NCBI RefSeq assembly: GCF_013369485.1
Contig: NZ_JABWEB010000021.1
Location: 1 to 64,000, forward strand
Reading direction: 5' to 3'
Source: Massilia sp. BJB1822
Lineage (GTDB): Bacteria; Pseudomonadota; Gammaproteobacteria; Burkholderiales; Burkholderiaceae_D
Length of the DNA: 64,000 nt
Position 1 is the first letter of the stretch; every line of letters begins with the position of its first letter. The translations under genes and the position numbers were made by a program. Below, one piece after another: positions 22,701 through 31,377 of this stretch. The notes under the pieces were generated by a model that was not told the origin of the DNA, made no database searches, and was given only the letters and a program-made list of their open reading frames with translations.

Positions 22701-23902
22701 AAGAGAAGGCCGAACGCGGTACTCGTACCGGGTTCAGTACCGGCGCCTGTTCCGCTGCCGCCGCGCGCGCTGCGGTGCTGGGCCTAGCCACCGGCCGCGT
22801 GCCGGAGGAAATCGAAAGCCTGCTGGCGAATGGCAGCCGGGTGAACTTCGCCGTCCACGATGGGCGTTGCGATGCGCAAAGCGCGCACGCCATGGTGGTG
22901 AAGTTTGCCGGCGACGATCCGGATTGCACCGACGGTGCCCACCTCACGGTGGACCTGCGCCTGCTGCCCGGGCAGGCGGGTGTCGTGACCTATGTTGCCG
23001 GCGACGGCGTCGGCACGGTGACGATGCCGGGCTTGGGCCTGGAAGTCGGCGGTCCGGCCATTAACCCGGTCCCGCGCCGCAATATCGCCGATAACCTGCT
23101 GGAGGCCGCGCCTGAACTGCTGGCCGAGCATGGCATCGAAGTCACCATCAGCGTGCCGGACGGCCAGGTGATGGCAAAGAAGACCACCAATGCGCGCCTG
23201 GGCATCCTGGGCGGCATCAGCATTCTTGGCACCACCGGCATCGTCAAACCATATTCGACGGCGGCCTGGCGCGCCAGCGTGGTGCAGGGCGTCCAGGTGG
23301 CCGCCACTGCCGGCCACAATATGGTGTCGCTGACCACCGGCGGCCGCACCGAGACTTTCGCCATGACCACGCTGCGCGAGGAACGCCCGGAACTGCCGGC
23401 AGCCTGCTTCGTGCAGATGGGCGACTTCCTGCGCTACGCCCTCGATGAGGTGGTGGCGCAGGGCATCGGCCTGGTGGTCATGGCCGTCATGGTGGGCAAG
23501 CTGACCAAGATCGCCCAGGGCGAAACCATCACCCATGCCAACCGCAGCGAGGTCGATACCGACCTGGTGGCAAGGATTGCGCGCCAGATCGGCGCGGCCG
23601 AGGAGGACTGCGTCGCCATCGCCGCCGCCGAAACCGCGCGCTTCGGCGCCGAGCTGATGGTCGAGCGTGGACTGGGCGACGCCTTCCACCATGCCCTGGC
23701 CCAAGCCGCGATCGATACCTTGACCGCGCCCGACCGTTATGGCCGCAATTTCCAGCTGCGCGTGCTGGTGTGCGACTTCACCGGCCAGAAGGTGGCCGAT
23801 GTGTGGTCGGCGCCCGCCTTGCCGCAAGAGCGTCCCGCCAGCGCCGGACGCACCGGCATCGACCATATCGTCGATGTCGATCCTGAACCAGAACCCGAGT
23901 GA
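22697..23902 (+). CDS. cbiD: Cobalt-precorrin-5B C1-methyltransferase CbiD
   Basis: CbiD methylates C1 in the early-cobalt pathway, a step with no counterpart of this fold in the aerobic route. The start at 22697 lies in an ATGA overlap with cobH. From there the protein opens KAERGTRTGFSTGACSAAAA, the typical CbiD N-terminus. Further family blocks are VPDGQVMAKKTTNARLGILG near 153-172, ILGTTGIVKPYS near 175-186 and MVGKLTKIAQGETITHANRS near 270-289. Its 401 aa are somewhat longer than many CbiD proteins because of a Pro/Glu-rich C-terminus. Four nt later the cobL reading begins. Confidence 0.95.
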   Translation: MKEKAERGTRTGFSTGACSAAAARAAVLGLATGRVPEEIESLLANGSRVNFAVHDGRCDAQSAHAMVVKFAGDDPDCTDGAHLTVDLRLLPGQAGVVTYVAGDGVGTVTMPGLGLEVGGPAINPVPRRNIADNLLEAAPELLAEHGIEVTISVPDGQVMAKKTTNARLGILGGISILGTTGIVKPYSTAAWRASVVQGVQVAATAGHNMVSLTTGGRTETFAMTTLREERPELPAACFVQMGDFLRYALDEVVAQGIGLVVMAVMVGKLTKIAQGETITHANRSEVDTDLVARIARQIGAAEEDCVAIAAAETARFGAELMVERGLGDAFHHALAQAAIDTLTAPDRYGRNFQLRVLVCDFTGQKVADVWSAPALPQERPASAGRTGIDHIVDVDPEPEPE

Positions 23903-23906
23903 ATCC

Positions 23907-25244
23907 ATGGACACCTGCGTGAAAGACCCCAACCCCTGCCGCGTGATCGGCGTGCTCGATGACGGCGTCGCCAGTCTGAGTCCGACCGCGCTGGCTTATC
24001 TGCGCAGCGCCGATGTGGTGATCGGCGGCGCGCGCACCCTGGCCCTGCTGGGCGGCGAATTCAAATCCGGCGCCGCGCGCCACGACCTGACCGGCAAGCT
24101 GAAGGAGGTGCCCGAATGGGTGCGCGCCGCGCGCGCCGACCATCTGGCCTGCGTGGTGCTGGCCACCGGCGACCCGCTGTGCCACGGCATCGCGCCCTAT
24201 CTGGCCCAGCATCTGTGCGTGCAGGCGCTCGACATCCTGCCCAACCTCTCCACGCTGCAACTGGCTTGCGCGCGCATCGGCCTGCCCTGGCAGGATGCGC
24301 GCATCGTCTCGGTGCATGCGCGCGATGCGGGCGAATGGCTGCGCGGCAGTGCGCCCAGCCACGGCCTCTATGCGCTGGCCCAGGCGGCACGCCAGCATGC
24401 GCGCCTGCTGGTGCTGACCAGTCCTGACAATAGCCCCGACCGCATCGCGCGCCTGCTGCTGGCCGAAGGCCTGGGCGACGATTTCCATATGGCGGTGGCG
24501 GAAAACCTGCTGCAGCCGGAGGAGCGCGTGCTGGCCGAACTCAGTCCGCAGGAAGCGGCGGAGATGCGCTTTGCCGAACTGAATGTGGTGCTGCTCTGGC
24601 GCGTGACGCCGGCCCCGCGCCCGGTGCGTTTCGGCCTGGCCGACAGCGAATTCGTGCAACGCCAGCCGGAGAAAGGCCTGATCACCAAGCAGGAAGTGCG
24701 CGCCGTAAGCCTGGCGCGCCTGCAACTGCGCGCCGACAGCGTGGTCTGGGATATCGGCGCCGGTTCCGGCTCGGTGGGCCTGGAAGCGGCGCGCTTGTGC
24801 CAACAGGGCCACGTCTACGCCATCGAGAAGAACGAGGCCGATCACGCCATCGCGGGCCAGAACCATGCGGCCTTCGGCGTCAGCAACTACAGCCTGTTCC
24901 ACGGCAAGGCGCCGGAGGGACTGGATGCCTGGCCCGATCCGGACGCTGTCTTCGTCGGCGGCTCGGGTGGCGAGCTGTCCACGCTGATCGAAGGCGTGAT
25001 GCGCCGCCTGCGCCCCCATGGCGCCCTGGTGATGAATTTCGTCACGCTGGAAAACCTCGCCACCGCCACCGCCGCCCTGCAGGCGTTGGAAGGCGAAGGC
25101 GTTAGCTGGGACGTGCTGCAACTGCAGGCCGCGCGCAGCAAGCCTATCCTGCACATGCACCGCATGGCGGCCGAGAATCCGGTGTGGATCGTCTGCGCGC
25201 GCCGCGATGCCGCTGCCGTCAAAACGGAGGCGGCCGATGCGTGA
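23907..25244 (+). CDS. cobL: Precorrin-6Y C5,15-methyltransferase (decarboxylating), CbiE-CbiT fusion
   Basis: CobL methylates C5 and C15 and decarboxylates the C12 acetate side chain. The 445-aa protein joins two domains. The N-terminal CbiE-like part (1 to about 205) begins CRVIGVLDDGVASLSPTAL and has VVLATGDPLCHGIA. The C-terminal CbiT-like methyltransferase (about 240-445) has the SAM motif VVWDIGAGSGSVGLEAARL. The ATG at 23907 follows the cbiD stop by 4 nt; the ribosome site is weak and coupling is likely. cobI begins within its last codons. In many early-cobalt organisms CbiE and CbiT are separate proteins. Confidence 0.93.
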   Translation: MDTCVKDPNPCRVIGVLDDGVASLSPTALAYLRSADVVIGGARTLALLGGEFKSGAARHDLTGKLKEVPEWVRAARADHLACVVLATGDPLCHGIAPYLAQHLCVQALDILPNLSTLQLACARIGLPWQDARIVSVHARDAGEWLRGSAPSHGLYALAQAARQHARLLVLTSPDNSPDRIARLLLAEGLGDDFHMAVAENLLQPEERVLAELSPQEAAEMRFAELNVVLLWRVTPAPRPVRFGLADSEFVQRQPEKGLITKQEVRAVSLARLQLRADSVVWDIGAGSGSVGLEAARLCQQGHVYAIEKNEADHAIAGQNHAAFGVSNYSLFHGKAPEGLDAWPDPDAVFVGGSGGELSTLIEGVMRRLRPHGALVMNFVTLENLATATAALQALEGEGVSWDVLQLQAARSKPILHMHRMAAENPVWIVCARRDAAAVKTEAADA

Positions 25245-26043
25245 CGCTACTGTACGCGGTACCCTGTGGGGCATCTCACTTGGCCCTGGCGACCCTGGCC
25301 TGATCACACGCGCCGCCTGGGAAGCCTTGCAGCGCCGCGACGTCGTCTGGGTCTATCCGGCGCGCAGTGGCAAGACGCCCAGCTATGCCTTCGACATCGT
25401 GCAGCGCGCCGGCTTGCAACCGCCGGACGAACACGCACTGCTGCTGTTCCCGATGACGCACGATGGCGAAAAGCTGGCGCGCGCCTGGCTCAAGGCCGCC
25501 GAAACCATCCTGCCCTGGCTGCGCGCCGGGCGCGACGTGCTGTTCCTGGTGGAAGGCGATGCCAGCACCTACGCCACCTTCGGCCACCTGGCGCGCACCG
25601 TGCGCAACCTGGATGAACATATCCCCGTGCAGACCATCGCCGGCGTGAATTCCTTCACCGCCGCCTGCGCCCAGGTGCCGATTCCCTTCGCCGAACAGGA
25701 CGACACCGTCGCCATCGTGCCCGCCGCTTATGGCGTGAGCGCCGTCGACCGCCTGCTGCCCGACTTCGACACCCTGGTGCTGATGAAGGTCAAGCCCATA
25801 CTCGACGAATTGATCGACTGGCTGGAGCAGCGCGACCTGCTGGCCGGTTCCCACTTCATCGAGCGCGTCGGCGCGCCGGACGAGCGGCGTTTCAGTGCCG
25901 CCGAAATCCTGACGCTGCGCGGCACCAAGGTCAGCTACCTGTCGCTGCTGATCGTCAAGCACCCTTACCGCATTCGCGGCGAACGCATCAAGGGCTGCCT
26001 CAAGAAGAGCGGCCCGCAACCCTTATTAACGGAGACCGAATGA
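25237..26043 (+). CDS. cobI: Precorrin-2/cobalt-factor II C20-methyltransferase
   Basis: CobI/CbiL methylates C20, the first SAM step after cobalt insertion. The start at 25237 is set by GGAGG at 25226-25230 with 6-nt spacing; it overlaps the cobL end by 8 nt. The protein begins GTLWGISLGPGDPGLITRAA near residues 8-27, the SAM-site glycine motif. It continues with DVLFLVEGDASTYATFGHL near 102-120 and VQTIAGVNSFTAACAQ near 131-146. At 268 aa it is slightly long; the last 20 residues (RIKGCLKKSGPQPLLTETE) are an unusual basic tail. It is followed at once by cbiG. Confidence 0.93.
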   Translation: MRDATVRGTLWGISLGPGDPGLITRAAWEALQRRDVVWVYPARSGKTPSYAFDIVQRAGLQPPDEHALLLFPMTHDGEKLARAWLKAAETILPWLRAGRDVLFLVEGDASTYATFGHLARTVRNLDEHIPVQTIAGVNSFTAACAQVPIPFAEQDDTVAIVPAAYGVSAVDRLLPDFDTLVLMKVKPILDELIDWLEQRDLLAGSHFIERVGAPDERRFSAAEILTLRGTKVSYLSLLIVKHPYRIRGERIKGCLKKSGPQPLLTETE

Positions 26044-26801
26044 GCAGCGCCCCCATCCCCAACCCAGCCACCCCGCGCCTTTGCCTGGTTGCCATCACCA
26101 AGCATGGCGCCGGCCTGGCCGCGCGCCTGGCCGCCGACCTGCCGGAAGCCGACATCTGCACTTCGGCCAAATTCGCCGCGCACTTCGCTAGCCTGACCAA
26201 CACCGTGCGCGCCTACGAAGGGGCTTTGCGCGACGAGATCGGCCCTCTGTTCGAAGGCTATGATCAGATTATCTTCTTCGTCTCGCTGGGCGCGGTGGTG
26301 CGCCTGATCGCGCCGCATCTGCGCAGCAAGGATGAAGACCCGGGCGTGATCGTGGTCGACGACGCCGGCCAGTACGTGATCCCGGTGCTGTCGGGTCACG
26401 TCGGCGGCGCCAACGAATGGAGCGAGCGCGTGGCCGATCTGATGGGCGCCGCGCCGGTGCTGACTACCGCCTCCGATGTCGGCCGCACTATTCCGGTCGA
26501 TATCCTGGGCCGCCACCTGGGCTGGCGCGTGGAAGCGCCGAAGATCAATATCACGCGCGTTTCGGCCCATGTGGTGAACGGCGAGCCGATCGCCTTTGTG
26601 CAGGAAGCGGGCAGCCCTGACTGGTGGACCCGTCCCACGCCGCTGCCGGACAACATCCACTGCTTCAGCCGCTTCGACGAAGTGGATCTGGAACGCTTTG
26701 CCGCCCTGCTGTGGGTGACGCACGCCGACGTGCCGGCCGAGCGCTGGGACGCGCTGCATGAGCGCCTGGTGGTCTACCGCCCGCCGCAGGACGCTGCATG
26801 A
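26040..26801 (+). CDS. cbiG: Cobalt-precorrin-5A hydrolase, CbiG N-terminal and middle domains
   Basis: CbiG opens the delta-lactone ring of cobalt-precorrin-5A and releases acetaldehyde, contracting the macrocycle. This 253-aa protein covers the N-terminal and central parts of CbiG. IIFFVSLGAVVRLIAPHL at about 76-93 is followed by DPGVIVVDDAGQYVIPVLSG at about 100-119 and HVGGANEW, the core signature. The C-terminal CbiG/CobE domain is a separate gene overlapping by 4 nt (26798-26801), so the usual single protein is split here. The split falls between domains and looks like gene fission, not damage. Confidence 0.92.
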   Translation: MSSAPIPNPATPRLCLVAITKHGAGLAARLAADLPEADICTSAKFAAHFASLTNTVRAYEGALRDEIGPLFEGYDQIIFFVSLGAVVRLIAPHLRSKDEDPGVIVVDDAGQYVIPVLSGHVGGANEWSERVADLMGAAPVLTTASDVGRTIPVDILGRHLGWRVEAPKINITRVSAHVVNGEPIAFVQEAGSPDWWTRPTPLPDNIHCFSRFDEVDLERFAALLWVTHADVPAERWDALHERLVVYRPPQDAA

Positions 26802-27202
26802 CGGCCTTCACTGTCGGCCTGGGCTGCGACCGCGGCGTGCTGCTGGAAACCGTGCGCGAAGCCGTGCAGGCGGCGCTGGCCGAAGCGGGCGCCACCCGCG
26901 AGCAGGTGACGGCCGCCGCCACCATCACGCTGAAAAAGGACGAAGCCGCGTTGCTGGCGCTGGCCGAGGAATACGGCTGGCCGCTGCATTTCTATGAAGC
27001 GGAGCAACTGGCGGCCGTGCCGGTGCCGCATCCCTCCGAAACGGTGCGGCGCTACACCGGCACGCCGTCGGTGAGCGAAGCGGCCGCGCTGCTGGCCGCC
27101 GGACCCGATACCCCCATGAGCGCACTGCTCGTCGAAAAACATAAACTCCGGGGCGTAGATGGCCGCAATGCCACCGTCTCTATCGCAAGGAAGAATCCAT
27201 GA
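26798..27202 (+). CDS. cobE: CobE / CbiG C-terminal domain protein
   Basis: This 134-aa protein equals the C-terminal domain of CbiG, which in some bacteria is a stand-alone protein called CobE. It opens FTVGLGCDRGVLLETVREAV, the standard start of this domain (usual form GxGCRRG). The middle is ITLKKDEAALLALAEEYGWP with FYEAEQLAAVPVPHPSE, and TPSVSEAAALLAAG near residue 90 is another hallmark. It is co-translated with cbiG and with cobJ through 4-nt overlaps. The two halves probably assemble into one hydrolase; the role of the separate domain is not firmly known. Confidence 0.9.
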   Translation: MTAFTVGLGCDRGVLLETVREAVQAALAEAGATREQVTAAATITLKKDEAALLALAEEYGWPLHFYEAEQLAAVPVPHPSETVRRYTGTPSVSEAAALLAAGPDTPMSALLVEKHKLRGVDGRNATVSIARKNP

Positions 27203-28200
27203 ACGAAGAACTCGAAGTGTCCGCCGCTGGCGCGGGCAAGATCATGCTGGTGGGGATTGGCCCCGGCAGCGTCGACCATATGACCCAGCGCGCCCGCGCC
27301 GCCATCGCCGAAGCCGATGTGGTGATCGGTTACGTCACCTACATCAAGCTGGTGGCCGACCTGATCGAAGGCAAGGAGATCATCCGCAAATCGATGACCG
27401 AAGAACTGGACCGCGCCGTCAGTGCACTGGAAGCGGCGCGCGCCGGCAAGAAAGTGGCGCTGATCTCCTCCGGCGATGCGGGCGTCTACGGCATGGCCGG
27501 CCCCACCTACGAGGTGCTGTTCCAGGCTGGCTGGACGCCGGACGATCCGGTGGCGGTTGAAATTATCCCCGGCGCCTCGGCCCTGAACAGCTGCGCCGCG
27601 CTGGTAGGCGCGCCGCTGACCCACGATTTCTGCGCCATCTCGCTGTCGGACCTGCTCACGCCCTGGCCCACCATCGCGCGCCGCCTCGACGCGGTGGCCA
27701 TGGCGGACTTCGTGGTCGCCCTGTACAACCCCAAGAGCGGCCGCCGCACGCGCCAGATCCTGGAAGCGCAGCGCCTGTTCCTGCGCCACCGCCGTCCCGA
27801 CACGCCGGTCGCCATCGTGAAGAGTGCCTACCGCCGCCGCGAGAACATCGTCTTCACCACGCTCGACAGCATGGCCGAAGCCGATATCGGCATGCTGAGC
27901 ACCGTTTTGATCGGCAACAGCAATACCTTCGTGCGCCACGGCCTGATGGTCACGCCGCGCGGCTACGCCAATAAATACGATATGGAGGAGGGCGGTGCCA
28001 CCCGTGATGGCGAGCGCGCCGGACGTTCCCTGAGCACCGGCCTGCTTGGCTGGCTGGAGACACTGCAGGCCGAGCACGCGGCCGGCGACAGCATCGACAC
28101 CCTGGCCGCGCGCCACCGTCTGCCGGCCGACTATATCCGCGACACCCTGGCCGAGCCGGTGGAGATCGAAATGGCCGCCGCCGAGGAAGGCGAAGCATGA
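27199..28200 (+). CDS. cobJ: Precorrin-3B/cobalt-factor III C17-methyltransferase
   Basis: CobJ/CbiH methylates C17 and drives ring contraction. The first 258 residues or so contain the whole catalytic domain: KIMLVGIGPGSVDHMTQRA (14-32), ALISSGDAGVYGMAGP near 93-108, VEIIPGASALNSCAALVGAP near 119-138 and DFVVALYNPKSGRRTRQI near 171-188. The protein continues for about 75 residues beyond the usual family end, with GLLGWLETLQAEHAAGDSID and an acidic tail. The extension has no Cys and is therefore not the ferredoxin-like extension of CbiH60. A separate 2Fe-2S ferredoxin gene follows with a 4-nt overlap. Confidence 0.93.
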   Translation: MNEELEVSAAGAGKIMLVGIGPGSVDHMTQRARAAIAEADVVIGYVTYIKLVADLIEGKEIIRKSMTEELDRAVSALEAARAGKKVALISSGDAGVYGMAGPTYEVLFQAGWTPDDPVAVEIIPGASALNSCAALVGAPLTHDFCAISLSDLLTPWPTIARRLDAVAMADFVVALYNPKSGRRTRQILEAQRLFLRHRRPDTPVAIVKSAYRRRENIVFTTLDSMAEADIGMLSTVLIGNSNTFVRHGLMVTPRGYANKYDMEEGGATRDGERAGRSLSTGLLGWLETLQAEHAAGDSIDTLAARHRLPADYIRDTLAEPVEIEMAAAEEGEA

Positions 28201-28577
28201 GCGCCGCCGACGAAAGCGTAGGCGGCGCCACCGCCACCGCCGTGGTCAAGCCCAAGATCGGCGACTACCGCCGCCACCTGCTGATCTGCACCGGCCCGCG
28301 CTGCAGTGCCGACGGCGAATCGCAGGTGCTGTTCGACAGCCTGGGCGACAAGTTCAAGGCCGCCGGCCTGAACGCGGGCGACCTGCGCGTCAAGCGCAGC
28401 CGTGTGGGCTGCTTCGCCGCGTGCAAGGGCGGTCCCATCGTCTGCGTCCAGCCGGACGGCACCTGGTATTACAACGTCACGCCGGAAAACATGGACCGCA
28501 TCATCGACGAGCACCTGTGCAACGGCCGCCGCGTCGACGATTTGGTATTCCACCAGGCCGGCGAAGCGGCGGATTAA
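28197..28577 (+). CDS. Thioredoxin-like 2Fe-2S ferredoxin (cobalamin-operon type)
   Basis: This 126-aa protein has the thioredoxin-like ferredoxin pattern: LLICTGPRCSADGE gives two Cys (about 31 and 36), and VGCFAACKGGPIVCVQPDGTW gives the further Cys (about 70, 74, 81). The fold binds a [2Fe-2S] cluster. Such ferredoxins close many betaproteobacterial B12 operons and are likened to CbiW of Bacillus megaterium. A redox role during ring contraction or in cobalt-factor reduction is likely but unproven. The ATG overlaps the cobJ stop. It is the last gene of the operon and converges on an O-methyltransferase gene 18 nt away. Confidence 0.85.
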   Translation: MSAADESVGGATATAVVKPKIGDYRRHLLICTGPRCSADGESQVLFDSLGDKFKAAGLNAGDLRVKRSRVGCFAACKGGPIVCVQPDGTWYYNVTPENMDRIIDEHLCNGRRVDDLVFHQAGEAAD

Positions 28578-28595
28578 GGCCGCGCTGGCCTGGCC

Positions 28596-29261
28596 TCAGC
28601 CAAGCTTGATGGACAGCTCGACGTCCTCCGCGAACGGCGTGGAGAGGTAGCCGCTGGCCGGCGCCCTCACGCGTGCCAGATACTCGGGGCTGTCGTCGGC
28701 ATTGTCGGCGACGATGAGGGCGCCGGGCCGCAGCCGGCTTTCCACCAGGTCCAGGATGTCGGGATAGAGCGCCTTGGCGCCGTCGAGCAGCAGCAGATCG
28801 ATCTTTTCCGGCAGGTCGCGGCTCAGGGTTTGTAGCGCGTCGCCGGCGCGGATTTCCACCAGATCGTCCAGCCCACCGGCCTGCAGATTCTCGCGCGCCC
28901 GCGCCACCTTGGACGGCTCGAATTCGCTGGTGATGAGCAGACCGCCACCGTTGTCGCGCAAGGCGGCAGCCAGGTGCAGGGTGGAGATGCCGAAGGAAGT
29001 ACCGAATTCCACGATCACATGGGCGCGCATGCTGCGCGCCAGCATATACAGCAGGCTGCCGGTGGCGCGCGAGACGGGCAGCGCGGCATCTTTCAGCCTG
29101 CCGTACAAGTCGGCGTAACCGGTTTTGCTCTGCATTAGCTGCTTTAGCTGCGCCTCGGACAGCTCGGCCACGGCCGGAATGGCCATGATATTCAGGGCGT
29201 CGGCTTCCTCGAACAGGCGGTTCAGCAGCGTAGCGAGGGGAGCGGAAGTCAGGGTCGTCAT
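28596..29261 (-). CDS. SAM-dependent O-methyltransferase (CCoAOMT-like)
   Basis: This 221-aa protein is a class I SAM methyltransferase of the catechol/caffeoyl-CoA O-methyltransferase group. Motif I is VIVEFGTSFGISTLHLAAAL near residues 82-101. An acidic ribose-binding residue follows in LITSEFEPSK (about 109-118), and the metal/catalytic region is LLLLDGAKALYPDIL near 155-169, with D159. DNADD near 186 supplies the second metal site. The substrate is unknown. It is divergent from a TetR regulator 36 nt away, which is the usual sign of local control. Confidence 0.85.
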   Translation of the reverse strand: MTTLTSAPLATLLNRLFEEADALNIMAIPAVAELSEAQLKQLMQSKTGYADLYGRLKDAALPVSRATGSLLYMLARSMRAHVIVEFGTSFGISTLHLAAALRDNGGGLLITSEFEPSKVARARENLQAGGLDDLVEIRAGDALQTLSRDLPEKIDLLLLDGAKALYPDILDLVESRLRPGALIVADNADDSPEYLARVRAPASGYLSTPFAEDVELSIKLG

Positions 29262-29295
29262 AAGAGTATTTCCTTTTGTGTTGGGAGAGGTAATA

Positions 29296-29322
29296 ATATG
29301 AAGAATCCTTCACATTTCATAT
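29296..29322. promoter_or_regulatory. Candidate TetR operator
   Basis: ATATGAA (29296-29302) and TTCATAT (29316-29322) form a 7-bp inverted repeat with a 13-nt centre, spanning the start codon of the TetR gene. It is positioned to control both the TetR gene and the divergent O-methyltransferase gene. The palindrome is seen directly; binding is inferred. Confidence 0.4.
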
Positions 29323-29975
29323 TCACCTTCCGGAACCTCGCCATGACCGACCACGAAAACGCCCCGCTTACCTCGCGCAGAAGGCCGAAACAGGCCCGGT
29401 CCACGGAGCTGGTTTCGGCGATTCTGGAGGCGGCTATTCAGGTTTTGGCGAAGGAGGGCGTGCGGCGCTTCACCACCACGCGGGTGGCGGAACGTGCTGG
29501 GGTCAGTATCGGATCGGTGTACCAGTACTTCCCGAACAAGGCTTCCATCCTGTTCCGCCTGCAGAGCGATGAGTGGCGCGAGACCGGCGCCATGTTGTGG
29601 GACATTCTGGGCGACGCCAGCCAGCCGCCGCTGGAAAGGCTGCGCCGCATGGTGCATGCCTTCATCCAGTCCGAATGCGACGAGGCGGCCGTGCGGCGCG
29701 CGCTGGACGATGCCGCCCCGCTCTACCGCGATGCGCCCGAAGCCAAGGCGGCAAAGGCCGAGGGGGAAGAGAATATCGCCCTGTTCATGCGCGAGCTGCT
29801 GCCGTCCGTGGACGAGGCGGCGCGTATCGTCGCCACGGATATGATCATCACCACAATGAGCGCGGTCGGCAAACAGTTCTCGGAAACGCCGCGCACGGCG
29901 GACGAAATCGAAACCTATTCCGAGGCGATGAACGCCATGTTCCGCGCCTACCTCAAAAGCCTGGAGCCGGCGTGA
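29298..29975 (+). CDS. TetR/AcrR family transcriptional regulator
   Basis: This 225-aa regulator has an N-terminal TetR helix-turn-helix: AILEAAIQVLAKEGVRRFTT is followed by RVAERAGVSIGSVYQYFPNK at about 59-78. The C-terminal ligand domain is variable and gives no clue to the inducer. GGAGAGG seven nt upstream favours the ATG at 29298. An alternative at 29343 (MTDHENAP) would remove an odd hydrophobic N-terminus but has a poor ribosome site. It diverges from the O-methyltransferase gene and probably represses it. A terminator follows at 30002-30026. Confidence 0.88.
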   Translation: MKNPSHFIFTFRNLAMTDHENAPLTSRRRPKQARSTELVSAILEAAIQVLAKEGVRRFTTTRVAERAGVSIGSVYQYFPNKASILFRLQSDEWRETGAMLWDILGDASQPPLERLRRMVHAFIQSECDEAAVRRALDDAAPLYRDAPEAKAAKAEGEENIALFMRELLPSVDEAARIVATDMIITTMSAVGKQFSETPRTADEIETYSEAMNAMFRAYLKSLEPA

Positions 29976-30001
29976 AGTATGGTAGAGTTATGGGCTTGAA
30001 C

Positions 30002-30026
30002 AAATCGCCGCTTGCCGGCGATTTTT
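30002..30026 (+). terminator. Terminator after tetR-family gene
   Basis: AAATCGCCG (30002-30010) pairs with CGGCGATTT (30016-30024) around CTTGC, followed by T. It lies 27 nt after the TetR stop. Confidence 0.8.
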
Positions 30027-30061
30027 CATTTCCGGCCTACTGCAATATTGTCGATAATCCC

Positions 30062-30313
30062 ATGAGTCACGAAGTCAAAACCATCAAGGAAATCTGTGCC
30101 CTGACGCTGCGCGTGTGGCGCGAGGCAGCGGTTCTCTTCATGAGCATCGAAGTCTGGCTGCTGATGCTGGTGGCGGTGTCCCTGGTGGCGGGCCTCTTCC
30201 TCGCCTTCATGGGAGAAGCCAGCAGCCTGCTGGCCTTCGGCTTCTCCCTCGGCTACCTGATCGCCCGCCCGGTGCTGCATGCGAAGGGCATCCTCAAGTG
30301 GCCTTTCCTGTAA
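30062..30313 (+). CDS. Small membrane protein, 83 aa
   Basis: I do not recognise a family. MSHEVKTIKEICALTLRVWR is followed by two hydrophobic stretches (VWLLMLVAVSLVAGLFLAFM and LLAFGFSLGYLIARP). The start at 30062 is chosen because an earlier in-frame ATG would place the TetR terminator inside the gene. No strong ribosome site is visible. It converges on the universal stress protein gene 15 nt away. Conservation of coding character between a terminator and a convergent gene makes it plausible but not certain. Confidence 0.5.
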   Translation: MSHEVKTIKEICALTLRVWREAAVLFMSIEVWLLMLVAVSLVAGLFLAFMGEASSLLAFGFSLGYLIARPVLHAKGILKWPFL

Positions 30314-30328
30314 ATCCCTAAGCGGCGC

Positions 30329-31177
30329 TTAGTGCGCCATCAGCACCGGCACCGTCATCGACGCCAGCACGGTGCGCGTGGCGCCGCCCAGCAGCATTTC
30401 GCGCAGACGGGTGTGGCCATATGCGCCCATCACAATCAGGTCGGCCGAAATATTCGCAGCCAGCGAGAGCAGGGCATTGCCCACATCAGACGTGGCCGGG
30501 CGCCGTTCGACCGTGACCTCCACATTCACGCCATGGCGCGCCAGATAGAGTGCGATGTCGGCGCCCGGTTCCTCGCCATGGGCGCGGCTGCCGATCTGCG
30601 GGTCGAAGACGGCGATGGTGACTTTGGCGGCGCGGCGCAGCAGGGGAAGGGCGCCGGTGACGGCGCGCGCCGCTTCCACGCTGCCGTTCCAGGCCACCAG
30701 CACGCGGTTGCCGCTGGTGGCGAACTGGCCGATGTACGGCACCACCAGCACGGGACGGCCGCTGTTCAGCACCACGTATTCGGGCAGGTCGTGCAGCAGG
30801 GCGCCCTGGTCGGGGCCATCCGGATCGGCCTGGCCCAGCACTACCAGGTCGGCATAGCGCGCCTGCAGGCATAGGCCGCTGTATTCGTCGTCGTTGAGCA
30901 GGCGTTGTTCGCTCGACTTCAGTTCCACCCTGGCCGCCAGGCGCTCGAACTCGGACAGCGCCTCGCCCGCGCGCCGTTCGGCGGTGGCCGCCACGTCGCC
31001 AATCACGATGCCGGTCATGTCGAAGGGGCTGCCGGCATACATATAGCGCGGAATGCCGGTCAAGGCCGTGCCGACCAGGTGGGCCCGTTCCTGCTGCGCC
31101 AGTTTGGCCGCGAGCTCGATGCGCGCGGACGAGCCTTTCGATTTGTCTGCATGAACCACGATGGTTTGATACGACAT
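30329..31177 (-). CDS. Universal stress protein, tandem UspA domains
   Basis: This 282-aa cytoplasmic protein is made of two UspA folds. The first begins YQTIVVHADKSKGSSARIEL and is degenerate. The second begins GNRVLVAWNGSVEAARAV near residue 158 and ends with the ATP-binding motif GAYGHTRLREMLLGGATRTV near 253-272, which fits G-2x-G-9x-G(S/T). Proteins of this kind help survival in stress and stationary phase. The ATG at 31177 follows GGAGG; a GTG three nt earlier is possible. It is divergent from the blaI operon, with about 200 nt between them. Confidence 0.9.
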   Translation of the reverse strand: MSYQTIVVHADKSKGSSARIELAAKLAQQERAHLVGTALTGIPRYMYAGSPFDMTGIVIGDVAATAERRAGEALSEFERLAARVELKSSEQRLLNDDEYSGLCLQARYADLVVLGQADPDGPDQGALLHDLPEYVVLNSGRPVLVVPYIGQFATSGNRVLVAWNGSVEAARAVTGALPLLRRAAKVTIAVFDPQIGSRAHGEEPGADIALYLARHGVNVEVTVERRPATSDVGNALLSLAANISADLIVMGAYGHTRLREMLLGGATRTVLASMTVPVLMAH

Positions 31178-31316
31178 CACGACCTCCTTGATGGGATGGA
31201 TGGGGGCACTGCTGCTACAACAAGACTAGAACCCATCGTTTGATGCGTCTACAACTGCTTGCGGATTCCTCCCAAAGTTTGGGGGATTTTTGATCCAGGT
31301 CAAATTCGCCCGCTTC

Positions 31317-31346
31317 TTGACAGTATTGTGACAAATGTCGCATACT
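31317..31346 (+). promoter_or_regulatory. blaI promoter with embedded BlaI-type operator
   Basis: TTGACA at 31317-31322 and CATACT at 31341-31346 are 18 nt apart. Inside the spacer, GACAAATGTC (31330-31339) is a perfect inverted repeat around AA. It extends imperfectly to TGTGACAAATGTCGCA (31327-31342) and matches the TACAnnTGTA shape of BlaI/MecI operators. BlaI bound here would block RNA polymerase. The elements are seen directly; binding is inferred. Confidence 0.7.
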
Positions 31347-31377
31347 CGCCATCATCGTCACAATTCAGGAAATTCCC

